A model generated the notes under the pieces. It worked only from the letters and a program-made list of their open reading frames with translations. It had not been told where the DNA came from and did not search any database. A DNA stretch of 64,000 nt from Sphingopyxis sp. (lineage in GTDB: Bacteria; Pseudomonadota; Alphaproteobacteria; Sphingomonadales; Sphingomonadaceae), in the NCBI GenBank assembly GCA_002733865.1, contig NVXM01000032.1:19211-83210 (forward strand), read 5' to 3'. The translations under genes and the position numbers were made by a program. Positions 27,030 through 36,240 of the stretch are shown here, in pieces; positions within the stretch are counted from its first letter, which is position 1, and each line of letters begins with the position of its first letter.

Positions 27030-28244
27030 ATGGCCGACAAACCGAGTGCAGCCGAACTCAAGGACTATACCGAACAGGCCGACGCCTGGTTCAAGGAAAA
27101 TACCGTCCGCGATCCCGGCTTCATGCTGCCGCTGACCTTCATGGAAGTATCGACGGACGAGCAGTTCGATTTCCTCCGCGACTGGCAGCGCAAGGTTTAT
27201 GAGGCGGGCTATCTCGGTGCCAGCTGGCCGAAGGAATATGGCGGCGGCGGACTGCACAGCGAATATCAGCGGGCAGCCACAAGGGCGATGAAGAAATATG
27301 ATGCGCCGATCATGCTCAATGCGATCGGCAACGGCTGGGCGGGACCGCTGATCCTTGATCTCGGCAGCGAAGAGCAGAAGCAGAAATATATCAAGCCGAT
27401 GCTCAGCGCCGAGGATATCTGGTGCCAGGGCTTTTCGGAGCCGGAGAACGGATCGGATCTCGGCAACGCGCAACTGAAGGCTGTGAAGGACGGTGACGAA
27501 TATGTGCTCAATGGCTCGAAAATCTGGACCTCGCTCGGCGACCGCGCGAAATATATGATCCTGCTGGCGCGCACGGATTTTGACGCGCCGAACAAATATG
27601 CCGGGCTGAGCTTCTTTCTCAATCCGATGAAGATCGACGGCATCACCACCAGCCGGATCAAGAAGCTGACCGGCGAATATGGCTTCGTCCAGACCTTCTT
27701 CACCGACGCCCGCATTTCCGCCGACTGCCTGTTTGGCGGCGAGGGCAATGGCTGGTCGATGGCGATGAAGACGCTGGAATATGAACGCGGTGCCAAGGTC
27801 AAGCCGGTCGGCGGCTATTTCGTCAAGGAACTGGACGTGATGGAAATCGTCGAGCTGGCGAAAAACTCGGTGCGCAACGGCAAGCCGCTGCTCGACGACC
27901 CGGTGATGCGGGACAGGATGACGCAATATATGATCGATATCCAGGCGCTCAATCTCAACAACACCCGCCGCCGGATGCCGCAGCTGATGCAGGACCGGCC
28001 AATGGGGCTGCCGCTGATGAACAAGTTGGCCCGCACCGAACTGATCCGCGAGCTTACCGAATTTTCGCTCGCCTTTCAGGGCACCAAGGCGGGCTATTAT
28101 GTCGGCGACGAAAATGCAGTCGATGACGGCTACTGGCATCGCAGCTATCTGAACAGTTTCTCGGCCACCATCGGCGGCGGGACGTCGGAAATTCAGCGGA
28201 ACATTGTTGCGGAGCATGCGCTCGGCTTGCCGAAAACGAGATAA
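27030..28244 (+). CDS. Acyl-CoA dehydrogenase, large subunit of pair 1
   Basis: A 404-residue FadE-like flavoprotein. The acyl-CoA/FAD motif is clear (WCQGFSEPENGSDLGNAQLK), with SKIWTSLGDRAKYMILLART following. It lacks the R-x-QFG flavin motif of the C-terminal domain found in ordinary homotetrameric enzymes. The next gene supplies that motif but lacks SEPxxGSD. This split is known from alpha2beta2 acyl-CoA dehydrogenases of steroid catabolism. It would introduce a 2,3-double bond in a CoA thioester. Confidence 0.88.
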   Translation: MADKPSAAELKDYTEQADAWFKENTVRDPGFMLPLTFMEVSTDEQFDFLRDWQRKVYEAGYLGASWPKEYGGGGLHSEYQRAATRAMKKYDAPIMLNAIGNGWAGPLILDLGSEEQKQKYIKPMLSAEDIWCQGFSEPENGSDLGNAQLKAVKDGDEYVLNGSKIWTSLGDRAKYMILLARTDFDAPNKYAGLSFFLNPMKIDGITTSRIKKLTGEYGFVQTFFTDARISADCLFGGEGNGWSMAMKTLEYERGAKVKPVGGYFVKELDVMEIVELAKNSVRNGKPLLDDPVMRDRMTQYMIDIQALNLNNTRRRMPQLMQDRPMGLPLMNKLARTELIRELTEFSLAFQGTKAGYYVGDENAVDDGYWHRSYLNSFSATIGGGTSEIQRNIVAEHALGLPKTR

Positions 28245-28260
28245 TAACCAGAACAGAAAC

Positions 28261-28323
28261 CCGTTCGCCCTGAGCTTGTCGAAGGGCCTTTGTCAGGTGC
28301 TGCGAAAAGCTCAGCACGAACGG
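28261..28323. repeat. REP-like palindrome, family B copy 2
   Basis: CCGTTCGCCCTGAGCTTGTC pairs imperfectly with GCTCAGCACGAACGG. It sits between the two genes of acyl-CoA dehydrogenase pair 1. Confidence 0.8.
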
Positions 28324-28342
28324 ATTGAGAGACGAGGATGAT

Positions 28343-29467
28343 ATGGATAATCTAGGCACAATCGGCACGACCGAAGAGCAGATCGAACTGATGGACGTGG
28401 CGACCAATTTCTGCCGCGACAAAAGCCCGATCGACAAGGTGCGGGGACTGATCGACGACGAACTCGGCTATGATCCCGCGATCTGGAAAGAAATTGGCGA
28501 ACTCGGCTGGCTGGCGATCGCGATACCAGAGGCGCATGACGGAGTAGGTCTTTCAATGGCCGAAGTCGTGCCGATCGCCGAGCAGATGGGCCGCAATCTG
28601 ATGAGCACGCCGTTTGGTTCGACCACGCTGGCTGCGCAGGCCCTGCTCGCCGGCGGCAGTGAAGCGCAGCAGGCCGAATGGCTTCCGAAAATCGCGGCGG
28701 GTGCGGCGGCGACTCTGGCCCTGCGCGAGGACAATGGCGACTGGGACCTGGCCAATATCGACTGCAGCGCGACCGAAAGCGGCGGCACTGTGACCCTGTC
28801 CGGCAAGAAGCAGCTAGTGCTCTGGGCCGACAGTGCGGAACTGATCATCGTTTCGGTCAAGATGGATGGTGCGGTGCGCTTTGCCCTGATCGAACGCTCG
28901 GCGCTGCCCGACGGCGCGCTGCGCCGCGAAACGGTGATCGACGAAACCGCGCGCAGTTATGAAGTGACTCTGGACGGCGTCACCGTCGCCGCCGACGCGC
29001 TGTTTGACGCGTCGCGGACCCGCGAGACGCTGGAGAAGATCGAGCTGGCAGCCGGCCTTATCCATGCCGCCGAAATGACCGGCGGTGCGCAGGCGGTGAT
29101 CGATTATACGCTGGAATATCTCAAAACCCGCAAGCAGTTCGGCAAGATCATCGGCAGCTACCAGGCGCTGAAACACCCGACGGTCAACAATTATGTCGAA
29201 TATGAAAAGGCGCGGACGCATCTCTACAGCGCTGCACACAGCTGGGGCGAACAGGGCCGCGGCGAAGTTGCGGTACGGATGGCGGCGGCGCAGTCCCATT
29301 CGAGCTATTCCACGTCGGCCGATCGCGCGATCCAGTTCCACGGCGGCTTCGGCTTCACCCATGATTGCGACGCGCAGCTGCACCGGCGGAAAGCAATTTT
29401 GTCAGGCGCGCTGATCGGAGATGCGGCTTATCAACGGTCGAAACTGGCGGGATTGCTGTTTGACTAG
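28343..29467 (+). CDS. Acyl-CoA dehydrogenase, small subunit of pair 1
   Basis: A 374-residue FadE-like protein. It has the C-terminal flavin motif TRKQFGKIIGSYQALKH and the terminal helix QFHGGFGFTHDCDAQLHRR, but the SEPxxGSD segment is replaced by LREDNGDWDLANIDC. It complements the motifs of the 27030 protein, so the two likely form one heteromeric enzyme. The ATG at 28343 has GAGG upstream. An enoyl-CoA hydratase follows. Confidence 0.88.
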   Translation: MDNLGTIGTTEEQIELMDVATNFCRDKSPIDKVRGLIDDELGYDPAIWKEIGELGWLAIAIPEAHDGVGLSMAEVVPIAEQMGRNLMSTPFGSTTLAAQALLAGGSEAQQAEWLPKIAAGAAATLALREDNGDWDLANIDCSATESGGTVTLSGKKQLVLWADSAELIIVSVKMDGAVRFALIERSALPDGALRRETVIDETARSYEVTLDGVTVAADALFDASRTRETLEKIELAAGLIHAAEMTGGAQAVIDYTLEYLKTRKQFGKIIGSYQALKHPTVNNYVEYEKARTHLYSAAHSWGEQGRGEVAVRMAAAQSHSSYSTSADRAIQFHGGFGFTHDCDAQLHRRKAILSGALIGDAAYQRSKLAGLLFD

Positions 29468-29483
29468 AGATTGAATGAACTGT

Positions 29484-29567
29484 GCTCCTGCGGAGGCAGG
29501 AGCCCATCTCGTGCCAATGCGTCGTTACGCGATTTCACGAGATGGACCCCGGCCTTCGCCGGGGCAC
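29484..29567. repeat. REP-like paired hairpins, family C copy 2
   Basis: GCTCCTGCGGAGGCAGGAGC then CCATCTCGTG is mirrored by CGAGATGGACCCCGGCCTTC. It lies just before the crotonase start. Confidence 0.8.
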
Positions 29568-29597
29568 AAATCCAAAAGAAGCAAAGGAGAAACAAAC

Positions 29598-30356
29598 ATG
29601 TCTGAAGTACTCACCGAAATTCGCGACGGGTTTATCATCGTCACCATCAACCGGCCGGAAGCCAAGAACGCGATGACCAAGGCTGCTGCCGAAGGGATTC
29701 GCGCGGCAATGGAGCAGCTCGACAGTGACAATAGCCTCAACGCCGGGATCATTACTGGTGCGGGTGGAACCTTCTGTTCAGGCATGGATCTCAAGGGCTT
29801 TTTGCGCGGCGAAACGCCTGCGGTGAAAGGCTATGGCTTCGGCGGCATCACCGAAAAGGGCCCGGAAAAGCCGCTGATCGCTGCGGTTGAGGGCTATGCA
29901 CTGGCGGGTGGCCTCGAACTGGCGCTGGCCTGCGATCTGTGCGTGGCCAATGTGAACGCGAAATTCGGCATTCCGGAAGTGAAGCGCAGTCTGGTGGCAG
30001 CCGCTGGTGGCGTGATCAAGCTGCAGCAACTGGTCGGCAAACGCATTGCCATGGAATGGGCGCTGACCGGTGATTTCTTCACCGCCCAGCGCGCCTATGA
30101 AGTGGGCTTCGTCAACCGCTTGACCGAAGGCGCTGCGCTCGACGCAGCGATCGAGCTGGCGACGACCGTTGCCGCCAATGGCCCGCTGGCGCTGAAAGCG
30201 ACCAAGAAGATCATCAACGAAAGCTATGATTGGAGTAGCGAAGAAGCGTGGAAGAAACAGGCGGAAATCACCGGGCCGGTCTTCACCTCCAAGGATGCGC
30301 AGGAAGGCTCGCTTGCCTTCGCCCAGAAGCGCAAGCCCGACTGGAAGGGTGAATAA
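29598..30356 (+). CDS. Enoyl-CoA hydratase (crotonase family)
   Basis: A 252-residue crotonase. Both hydratase glutamates appear present, one in AGGLELALACDL and one in FGIPEVKRSL, so true enoyl-CoA hydration is plausible. The oxyanion loops are GAGGTFCSGMDL and EGYALAGG. The ATG has AAAGGAGA upstream. The alpha/beta hydrolase starts 8 bases after its stop, implying one operon. Confidence 0.9.
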   Translation: MSEVLTEIRDGFIIVTINRPEAKNAMTKAAAEGIRAAMEQLDSDNSLNAGIITGAGGTFCSGMDLKGFLRGETPAVKGYGFGGITEKGPEKPLIAAVEGYALAGGLELALACDLCVANVNAKFGIPEVKRSLVAAAGGVIKLQQLVGKRIAMEWALTGDFFTAQRAYEVGFVNRLTEGAALDAAIELATTVAANGPLALKATKKIINESYDWSSEEAWKKQAEITGPVFTSKDAQEGSLAFAQKRKPDWKGE

Positions 30357-30364
30357 GCTCTCCG

Positions 30365-31342
30365 ATGAATGAACATGTGAAAACGGCCAGCCCTGATATT
30401 GTCGATATCTGGACTGGCGATCAGCAGTTGCCCGCCTGGTTCACCGACGCGATGGCGGTGCCGCGCGAGGACAGCTTTGTCGAAGTGAACGGGCACAGGG
30501 TCCATTATTTCCGCTGGGGCACGCGCGGCAAGCCGCCGCTGCTGATGACCCACGGTTTCCTCGCCCATGCGCACTGCTTCGCCTTTATCGCGCCGTTTCT
30601 GGCCAAGGAATATGACGTGATCGCCTATGATCTCGCCGGCATGGGCGACAGCGCCATGACGCCGGATTGCGACGGGGACAAGCGCGCCGCCGATATGGTG
30701 GCGCTCGCCGATGCCCTGGATCTGTTTTCCGGTGACGTCAAACCGAAGCTCATCGCCCACAGCTTTGGTTCGGGTGTCGCGCTGACCGCCATGGAGATGG
30801 CGGGAGAGCGCTTTGGCGGGCTGATCATCTGCGACCTGATGGTAATGCGCCCGGAACGGCTGGCGGCCCATTTTGAGAATGGCGGCGGCCCTCCCGGGTC
30901 CGGTCGATCGGATCGTCCGAACAAGCTTTATCCCGATTATCCATCGGCCCGGGAGCGCTTTGTGCTGGCGCCGCCACAGGCCGTGCAGCAGCCGTTCCTC
31001 ATGGAATATATGGCCTATCATTCGCTGCGCCGGGTCGATGACGGCGAACAGCAGGGCTGGTCCTGGAAATTCGATCCGATGGTGTTCCACCGCAACGAAA
31101 ATGACATGGCGAAATGGGCGCAGACGCCGCAGCGCATTGTCGATCTGCCGCACCGGCTGGCGATCGTCTATGGCGAGAAGAGCAAGCTGTTCGATGGCGA
31201 CAGCGCGGCTTATCTCCGCGAACTCGGCGGCCACCATATCCCGATGATCGCGATACCCGAGGCCGAACATCATCTGATGCTCGACCAGCCGCTGGCTCTG
31301 GTGACAGCGCTGCGGTCCGTATTGGCGCTTTGGGCGGACTGA
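30365..31342 (+). CDS. Alpha/beta-fold hydrolase
   Basis: A 325-residue soluble hydrolase. The oxyanion region is LLMTHGFLAHAH, the nucleophile is the serine in LIAHSFGSGVAL, and the catalytic histidine is in PEAEHHLML. An epoxide hydrolase or dehalogenase would carry Asp as nucleophile, so an esterase, thioesterase or C-C hydrolase is more likely. It lies 8 bases behind the enoyl-CoA hydratase gene. Confidence 0.85.
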   Translation: MNEHVKTASPDIVDIWTGDQQLPAWFTDAMAVPREDSFVEVNGHRVHYFRWGTRGKPPLLMTHGFLAHAHCFAFIAPFLAKEYDVIAYDLAGMGDSAMTPDCDGDKRAADMVALADALDLFSGDVKPKLIAHSFGSGVALTAMEMAGERFGGLIICDLMVMRPERLAAHFENGGGPPGSGRSDRPNKLYPDYPSARERFVLAPPQAVQQPFLMEYMAYHSLRRVDDGEQQGWSWKFDPMVFHRNENDMAKWAQTPQRIVDLPHRLAIVYGEKSKLFDGDSAAYLRELGGHHIPMIAIPEAEHHLMLDQPLALVTALRSVLALWAD

Positions 31343-31492
31343 TGCGCCGCTAGCTGATCGCCCGATGAACCGGATCGGGTTTCTGCGACAATCTAGTACA
31401 AAAGAGTTCGAATCTGACAAAGGCCTGCGACAGCTTGCCCCTATTTCTGTTTGTGACGCCGCAGTTGGCGCCGAACAGAAAAGGAATTCGAC

Positions 31493-31927
31493 ATGAAAAA
31501 ATTTCTGATGGCTTTGGCAGTCACGACAATGGCTGTCTCTCCTATGGTCACCGCCCAGGCTGCGGCCGCATCGCACCGGACGGTCGAGAAGTCGGTGAAG
31601 CATCACAACGGCAAGCGTGTGGTCAAGAAGACGGTGACCAAGAGAAACGGTCAGCGTGTGGTGACGAGAACCACGACAAGAAACAACATCCAGCGCGATC
31701 GCTACAATGGCCAGCGCTATAGCGCCGTCCAGCAACGGCACTGGGCCAAGGGCCAGCGGTTCGACCGGCGCTATGCGAGCAATTACCGGGTGATCAACAA
31801 TCCCCGCGCCTACCGGCTATCGAATGCGCCACGCGGCTATGAATGGGTCCGCTCCGGCAATGATGCGGTACTGATCGCGGTCGGTAGCGGCATTATCGGC
31901 GCGGTGATTGGCAATGCGATCCGGTGA
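31493..31927 (+). CDS. RcnB-family exported protein
   Basis: A 144-residue protein with a clear signal (MKKFLMALAVTTMAVSPMVTAQA). The mature N-terminus is Lys/Arg/Thr rich with repeated VVKKTVTKRNGQRVVTR-like blocks. The C-terminal RcnB-type domain runs from YRLSNAPRGYEWVRSGNDAV, ending in a glycine-rich hydrophobic tail. It is probably periplasmic; the role is unknown beyond family links to metal homeostasis. It is followed by a strong terminator and seems unrelated to the flanking acyl-CoA genes. Confidence 0.8.
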   Translation: MKKFLMALAVTTMAVSPMVTAQAAAASHRTVEKSVKHHNGKRVVKKTVTKRNGQRVVTRTTTRNNIQRDRYNGQRYSAVQQRHWAKGQRFDRRYASNYRVINNPRAYRLSNAPRGYEWVRSGNDAVLIAVGSGIIGAVIGNAIR

Positions 31928-31953
31928 AATGCACTGACCCTTAATCAAGCGGA

Positions 31954-31984
31954 AGCCTCCGGAAGCGATTCCGGAGGCTTTTTG
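31954..31984 (+). terminator. Rho-independent terminator after the RcnB gene
   Basis: AGCCTCCGG pairs with CCGGAGGCT around an 8-base loop and is followed by a T run. Confidence 0.92.
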
Positions 31985-31985
31985 T

Positions 31986-32771
31986 TCATGCATTCTTGAC
32001 AGTCAGACCGCCGTCGACCGGGATCACTGCTCCGGTCAGGAAGGACGCTGAAGGCAGGACGCAGGACAGGGTCATATGCGCGACCTCTTCGGGAATCGCA
32101 TAGCGGCGCAGTGGCACCCGGCGCTTGGCATAAATGGTCTTGTGCTCTTCCGGGATGCCGTCGGTGATACCGGTGCGGATCGGTCCGGGGCAGATGCAGT
32201 TGACGGTGATGCCCTCGCGGCCAAGATCGACGGCAAGGCCGCGGGTCAGGCCAATCACGCCGTGCTTTGCAGCGACATAAGGGCTGTTGCCGGGCGATGC
32301 GCCCAGTCCCTCGGTTGACGCGACATTGACGATCCGCGGATGCTCGGCCTTGCGCAGATGGGGCAGCGCCGCGCGGATCATCCGCTGATGGGCCGACAGC
32401 ATCACTTCGAGCGTCGGCGACCAGCTCTGTTCATAGCTTTCCTCCGCCACATCCGCCGGAATCGCAAAGCCTGCGTTATTGACCAATATGTCGATTCCGC
32501 CCAGGCTTTGCGCGATGTCGGCGACCACCGCCTTGATCGCGTCCGGGTTGCTAACATCCAGCGCCCATGCCTCTGCGGACCCCGGATAGCCTGCCTCTTC
32601 AATTTCCCGTACCACGGCGTCGCATCGGCCCTGATCCAGATCAGTCACCGCGACGTGCGCGCCTTCCGAGGCAAAGAGATGCGCGGTAGCGCGGCCCATG
32701 CCGCTGGCCGCGCCGGTGACGATCGCGACCTTGTCGGCGATCGAGCGACTGAGGGGCTGATAGGGCTCCAC
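31986..32771 (-). CDS. SDR-family oxidoreductase
   Basis: A 261-residue SDR with VTGAASGMGRATA, NNAGFAIPADVA, serine in VNVASTEGLGA and catalytic YVAAK. The GTG at 32771 follows the upstream stop by only two bases, so it is translationally coupled to the nitronate monooxygenase-like gene. It is the last gene of the minus operon running from 36135, and probably acts on a hydroxyacyl-CoA or ring hydroxyl in that pathway. Confidence 0.85.
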   Translation of the reverse strand: MEPYQPLSRSIADKVAIVTGAASGMGRATAHLFASEGAHVAVTDLDQGRCDAVVREIEEAGYPGSAEAWALDVSNPDAIKAVVADIAQSLGGIDILVNNAGFAIPADVAEESYEQSWSPTLEVMLSAHQRMIRAALPHLRKAEHPRIVNVASTEGLGASPGNSPYVAAKHGVIGLTRGLAVDLGREGITVNCICPGPIRTGITDGIPEEHKTIYAKRRVPLRRYAIPEEVAHMTLSCVLPSASFLTGAVIPVDGGLTVKNA

Positions 32772-32773
32772 GG

Positions 32774-33751
32774 TCAGGCCGCCAGGAAGCCTTTCAGGCG
32801 CTCGTTGATGATCTGATCGGCTTCGGCCATGATCCGGTCGATCAGTTCCTGACAGGTCGGGATATCGTTGATCAGGCCAGCGACCATACCGCAGCTCCAT
32901 GCACCGGCGTCCATCGTGCCTTCCAGCATGATCTTGGGATAGACGCCCGCGACCTGCTCGATGACATCCTTGAATTCCAGATCGGCGCCCTTTTCCTTCT
33001 CGATTTCGAGCAGCCGTTCAACCGCCGGATTGGTCAGCACGCGTTCGGTATTGCGCAGCGGGCGCATCACCAGGCGGGTGTCGAGTTCGCTGGCGGCGAC
33101 GATCGCGTCTTTCACATTCTGGTGCACCGGCGCTTCCTTGGTGGCGATGAAGCGGGTACCCATGTTCATGCCTTCCGCGCCCATTGCCAGCGAGGCGACG
33201 AGGCTGCGGCCGTCGGCCTGACCGCCGGAGGAGACAAAGGGAATCTCCAGTTCGTCGGCAGCGCGGGGCAGCAGGATCATGTTCGGAATATCGTCCTCGC
33301 CGGGATGGCCGCCGCATTCGAAGCCGTCGACCGATACTGCATCGCAGCCGATGCTCTGCGCCTTCAGCGCGTGGCGGACAGCGGTGCATTTGTGGATCAC
33401 CTTGATACCGGCGCCGTGCAGCGCGGGCAGTACCTGCACCGGATTGTTGCCGGCGGTTTCGACGACCTTGACGCCGCCGTCGATGATCGCCTTGACCATG
33501 CCTTCATAGTCGGGCGCGTTGACTACTGGCAGGAAGGTCAGGTTCACGCCGAACGGCTTGTCGGTCATGTCCCGGCACTTGGCGATTTCGTCGGCCAGCG
33601 CCGCAGCGGACGGCTGGGTCAGCGCGGTGATGATTCCCAGTCCGCCAGCGTTGGAAACGGCAGCGGCCAGTTCGGCAAATCCCACATAATGCATGCCACC
33701 CTGGATGATCGGATGTTCGATGCCGAAAAGCTCGGTGATGCGTGTTTTCAT
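32774..33751 (-). CDS. Nitronate monooxygenase-like FMN enzyme (IpdC-type possible)
   Basis: A 325-residue TIM-barrel flavoprotein of the 2-nitropropane dioxygenase family. FMN-binding features are HPIIQGGMHYVGFAELAAAV, GGLGIITAL, the GFECGGHPGEDD loop and SSGGQADGRSLVASLAMGA. True nitronate substrates are unlikely in this setting. In actinobacterial steroid catabolism a related family member, IpdC, reduces a ring CoA thioester, and the coupling to acyl-CoA dehydrogenases and an SDR fits such a role. ATG 33751 has AGGAG upstream. Confidence 0.8.
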   Translation of the reverse strand: MKTRITELFGIEHPIIQGGMHYVGFAELAAAVSNAGGLGIITALTQPSAAALADEIAKCRDMTDKPFGVNLTFLPVVNAPDYEGMVKAIIDGGVKVVETAGNNPVQVLPALHGAGIKVIHKCTAVRHALKAQSIGCDAVSVDGFECGGHPGEDDIPNMILLPRAADELEIPFVSSGGQADGRSLVASLAMGAEGMNMGTRFIATKEAPVHQNVKDAIVAASELDTRLVMRPLRNTERVLTNPAVERLLEIEKEKGADLEFKDVIEQVAGVYPKIMLEGTMDAGAWSCGMVAGLINDIPTCQELIDRIMAEADQIINERLKGFLAA

Positions 33752-33809
33752 GGGCTTAGCTCCTGTCAGTGGAAGGATTGGAAGCATCTTTGCTCCATCC
33801 GGGAATCAT

Positions 33810-33825
33810 TTAATCGCGCGATTAA
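33810..33825. promoter_or_regulatory. 16-bp palindromic operator, copy 3
   Basis: TTAATCGCGCGATTAA is a perfect palindrome 58 bases upstream of the nitronate monooxygenase-like start. It overlaps the stop codon of the dehydrogenase gene before it. Confidence 0.7.
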
Positions 33826-34865
33826 CTAGCAGCCGGTTTGTCCCCCGTCCAGTCGCCTGTAGTCACGCCTTGCCAGATTTGATCCCGGGTCGTTGCGGCC
33901 AGTTCCGCGCCCAGTTGCCGGGACCAGTGATGCTCGTTGCCCAGCGCATCGCGCCACGCCCAGAGCCGCCTTGTATAATGGTGCAGATCATATTCCTGCG
34001 TATAGCCCATCGCGCCGTGGACCTGATGGAAGGGCACGGTCACTGCCTCAACGCTATGACCGATCTGGACCTTGGCAATCACGGCCTCGTGCCACGCCTG
34101 TTCCGGATCGTCGGCGTGGCGAGCGATGGCGCTGGCGGCCTGGGTCGCGGCCATGGCGGCGGCGGCGCATTCCGATGCGGCGACCGCCAGCTGGTGCTGG
34201 ATCGCCTGGAATTTGGACAGCGGCCGTCCAAACTGTTCGCGCTGCGAGACATAGTCGATCGACAGGTTCAGCGCGGTCTCCATGGTGGCAGCCATTTGCA
34301 CCGCGCGGACGGTGAGGATCATCGCTTCGAAGGCCCGCCGCGACAGGTCGGTCTTGGCCGATTGTTCCGCCAGATGGCCGGAAAAGACAAATTGTGTCAT
34401 GCCGTCAGGCGACAGGGCTTCCTCTGGTGACCGGACCCCGACGCGATTGTCAAACAGGGCGATTTCATGATGCGCTGCGTCAAACAGCACGATCTTGTCG
34501 GCGTGCATGCCAAAGGGAATGTCGGCGCTCGGCGTGTGACCGCTGAGCGCGAAGCTGGCGCTGCCATCGGCCGGTGCAAGTCCCGCTTTGTCGAGCATCC
34601 AGTTGGCGATCAGCGTTTCGGCGAAAGGTACGGGCGAGGCCGCCTGCGCCGATGCCCAGATCGCTCCGAAAACCTCGCCTAATCCTGCCCCAAAGCCGCC
34701 ATTATCCTCGCTGACCCAGGCCAGCGGCAAGCCGTTTTCGGCAAGCGCGTCCCAGAGAGCCTGCGGATATTCACCGGCTTCTGCGAGATGCGGGACGTCG
34801 CGGCCGCACAGATCGGTGTAAATTTTCGTGGCCGTTTCGGCGACCATGCCTTCGGTGTTGATCAT
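33822..34865 (-). CDS. Acyl-CoA dehydrogenase, small subunit of pair 2
   Basis: A 347-residue FadE-like protein. It has the C-terminal flavin motif SQREQFGRPLSKFQAIQHQL and the terminal MGYTQEYDLHHYTRRL helix, but no SEPxxGSD segment; the equivalent stretch is only FALSGHTPSADIPFG. It is therefore the likely partner of the large dehydrogenase just upstream (34978-36135). ATG 34865 is chosen behind GGAGA. Confidence 0.88.
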   Translation of the reverse strand: MINTEGMVAETATKIYTDLCGRDVPHLAEAGEYPQALWDALAENGLPLAWVSEDNGGFGAGLGEVFGAIWASAQAASPVPFAETLIANWMLDKAGLAPADGSASFALSGHTPSADIPFGMHADKIVLFDAAHHEIALFDNRVGVRSPEEALSPDGMTQFVFSGHLAEQSAKTDLSRRAFEAMILTVRAVQMAATMETALNLSIDYVSQREQFGRPLSKFQAIQHQLAVAASECAAAAMAATQAASAIARHADDPEQAWHEAVIAKVQIGHSVEAVTVPFHQVHGAMGYTQEYDLHHYTRRLWAWRDALGNEHHWSRQLGAELAATTRDQIWQGVTTGDWTGDKPAAS

Positions 34866-34881
34866 CTGACAGTCTCCGACC

Positions 34882-34959
34882 GTGCTCCGCACTTGATGCG
34901 GAGCTCTGTATTACAGCGTGCGCTTGTGCCTCCAGGGCTCCGCATCGAGCGCGGAGTAC
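34882..34959. repeat. REP-like double hairpin between pair 2 genes
   Basis: GCTCCGCACTTGATGCGGAGC and, about 30 bases on, GGCTCCGCATCGAGCGCGGAG form two small hairpins of related sequence. They resemble family C in layout but differ in sequence. Confidence 0.65.
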
Positions 34960-34977
34960 ATTGCTTTGCAGATCTCA

Positions 34978-36135
34978 TCATCTGAGCCCCAGCTGGCGGG
35001 CGATAATGCCGCGCATCACTTCGGTGGTGCCGCCGCGCAGCGTATTGGGCGGGGAGCGCAGCACGCCGATATTCATGATCCGGCGCATGTCCGGGCTCCA
35101 GTCTTCGGGCGGCAAGTCGGTGAGCATCGCGCGCACCTGCTGCGTGAGGTCATTCTCCAGCCTATTGCCGAGATCCTTGACCAGCGCTGCCTCGGTTTCG
35201 GGTGAGACGCCCTGATCGAGCAGATTGGCGATCGCCCAGGACATGCCGCGCAGCGTACGCAGATTCGCGATCAGCTTGCCAAGGCGTGCCTGGCTGTCCG
35301 AACCCATTTTCCCGTTCAGCTGTCCCAGCGCAGTCTCCAGCGTGATATAGCTCGACAGAAACCGTTCCGGGCCGGAGCGCTCCATCGCCAGTTCGCCGGT
35401 GACCTGTGCCCAGCCGCCGCCCTCTTCGCCGAGCAGACAGTCGTCGGGGACGATCACGTCCTCGAAATAGACCTCGGTGAAATGGGCATCGCCGGACAGG
35501 TCGACGATCGGCTTGACGGTGACTCCGGGCAGGCTGAGGTCGATCATGATCTGCGACAGGCCGACATGGCGGTTGCGGCCATCGGCTGGCGAGGTGCGCA
35601 GCAGGGCCACCATATAGTGGCACATATGCGCGCCGGACGACCAGATTTTCTGGCCGTTGATCTTCCATCCGTCGCTGACCTTCTCGGCTTTCGTTTTGAC
35701 ATTAGCGAGATCGGACCCGGCGCCCGGCTCGCTGAGGCCAATCGCGAAATAGCATTCGCCCGCGGCGATGCGAGGCAGGATATCAAGCTTCTGTTCTTCG
35801 GTGCCTTTGGCGAGCAGCATGGGTGCGTGCTGGCGGTCGGCGATCCAGTGCGCGGCGACAGGCGCGCCGGCGCGCAAAGTTTCCTCGGTGACGATATAGC
35901 GTTCGAGAGCGCTCTTGTCGTGGCCGCCATATTGGCTGGGCCAGGTCAGGCCGATCCAGCCGCGCTTGCCCATTTTTTTCGAGAATTCCGGATCGGCGGA
36001 GGCCATCCAGCATTCCGGTTCGGGCCGGAAATTGCCCGCTTCGCGCTCTTCCTTGAGGAACGCCTGCAGCTCTGCGCGCAACTCCTCGAGCGCCGGATCG
36101 GGCTGGATGACGGGGAAATTAAATCTTTGCATCAT
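34978..36135 (-). CDS. Acyl-CoA dehydrogenase, large subunit of pair 2
   Basis: A 385-residue FadE-like flavoprotein with the full IGLSEPGAGSDLANVKTKAE motif, then NGQKIWSSGAHMCHYMVALLRT. The C-terminal R-x-QFG flavin motif is absent and is supplied by the next gene. It heads the minus-strand operon large dehydrogenase, small dehydrogenase, FMN enzyme, SDR. No copy of the 16-bp operator is seen in front of this gene. Confidence 0.88.
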   Translation of the reverse strand: MMQRFNFPVIQPDPALEELRAELQAFLKEEREAGNFRPEPECWMASADPEFSKKMGKRGWIGLTWPSQYGGHDKSALERYIVTEETLRAGAPVAAHWIADRQHAPMLLAKGTEEQKLDILPRIAAGECYFAIGLSEPGAGSDLANVKTKAEKVSDGWKINGQKIWSSGAHMCHYMVALLRTSPADGRNRHVGLSQIMIDLSLPGVTVKPIVDLSGDAHFTEVYFEDVIVPDDCLLGEEGGGWAQVTGELAMERSGPERFLSSYITLETALGQLNGKMGSDSQARLGKLIANLRTLRGMSWAIANLLDQGVSPETEAALVKDLGNRLENDLTQQVRAMLTDLPPEDWSPDMRRIMNIGVLRSPPNTLRGGTTEVMRGIIARQLGLR

Positions 36136-36155
36136 TTAGGCCTTTGTAACTATCG

Positions 36156-36220
36156 CCGTTTGTCCTGAGCCTGTCGAAGGACGATTGCCATGATGCTTCG
36201 ACAAGCTCAGCATGAACGGG
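36156..36220. repeat. REP-like palindrome, family B copy 3
   Basis: CCGTTTGTCCTGAGCCTGTC pairs with GCTTCGACAAGCTCAGCATG. It is a degenerate family B member between the alkylsulfatase and acyl-CoA dehydrogenase genes. Confidence 0.8.
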
Positions 36221-36240
36221 TTTGGTCTGTCCGCCGCTGT

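Noticed and set aside
26811..28217. A 468-codon open frame on the minus strand
   Set aside because: Antisense to the acyl-CoA dehydrogenase at 27030, which has unambiguous motifs.
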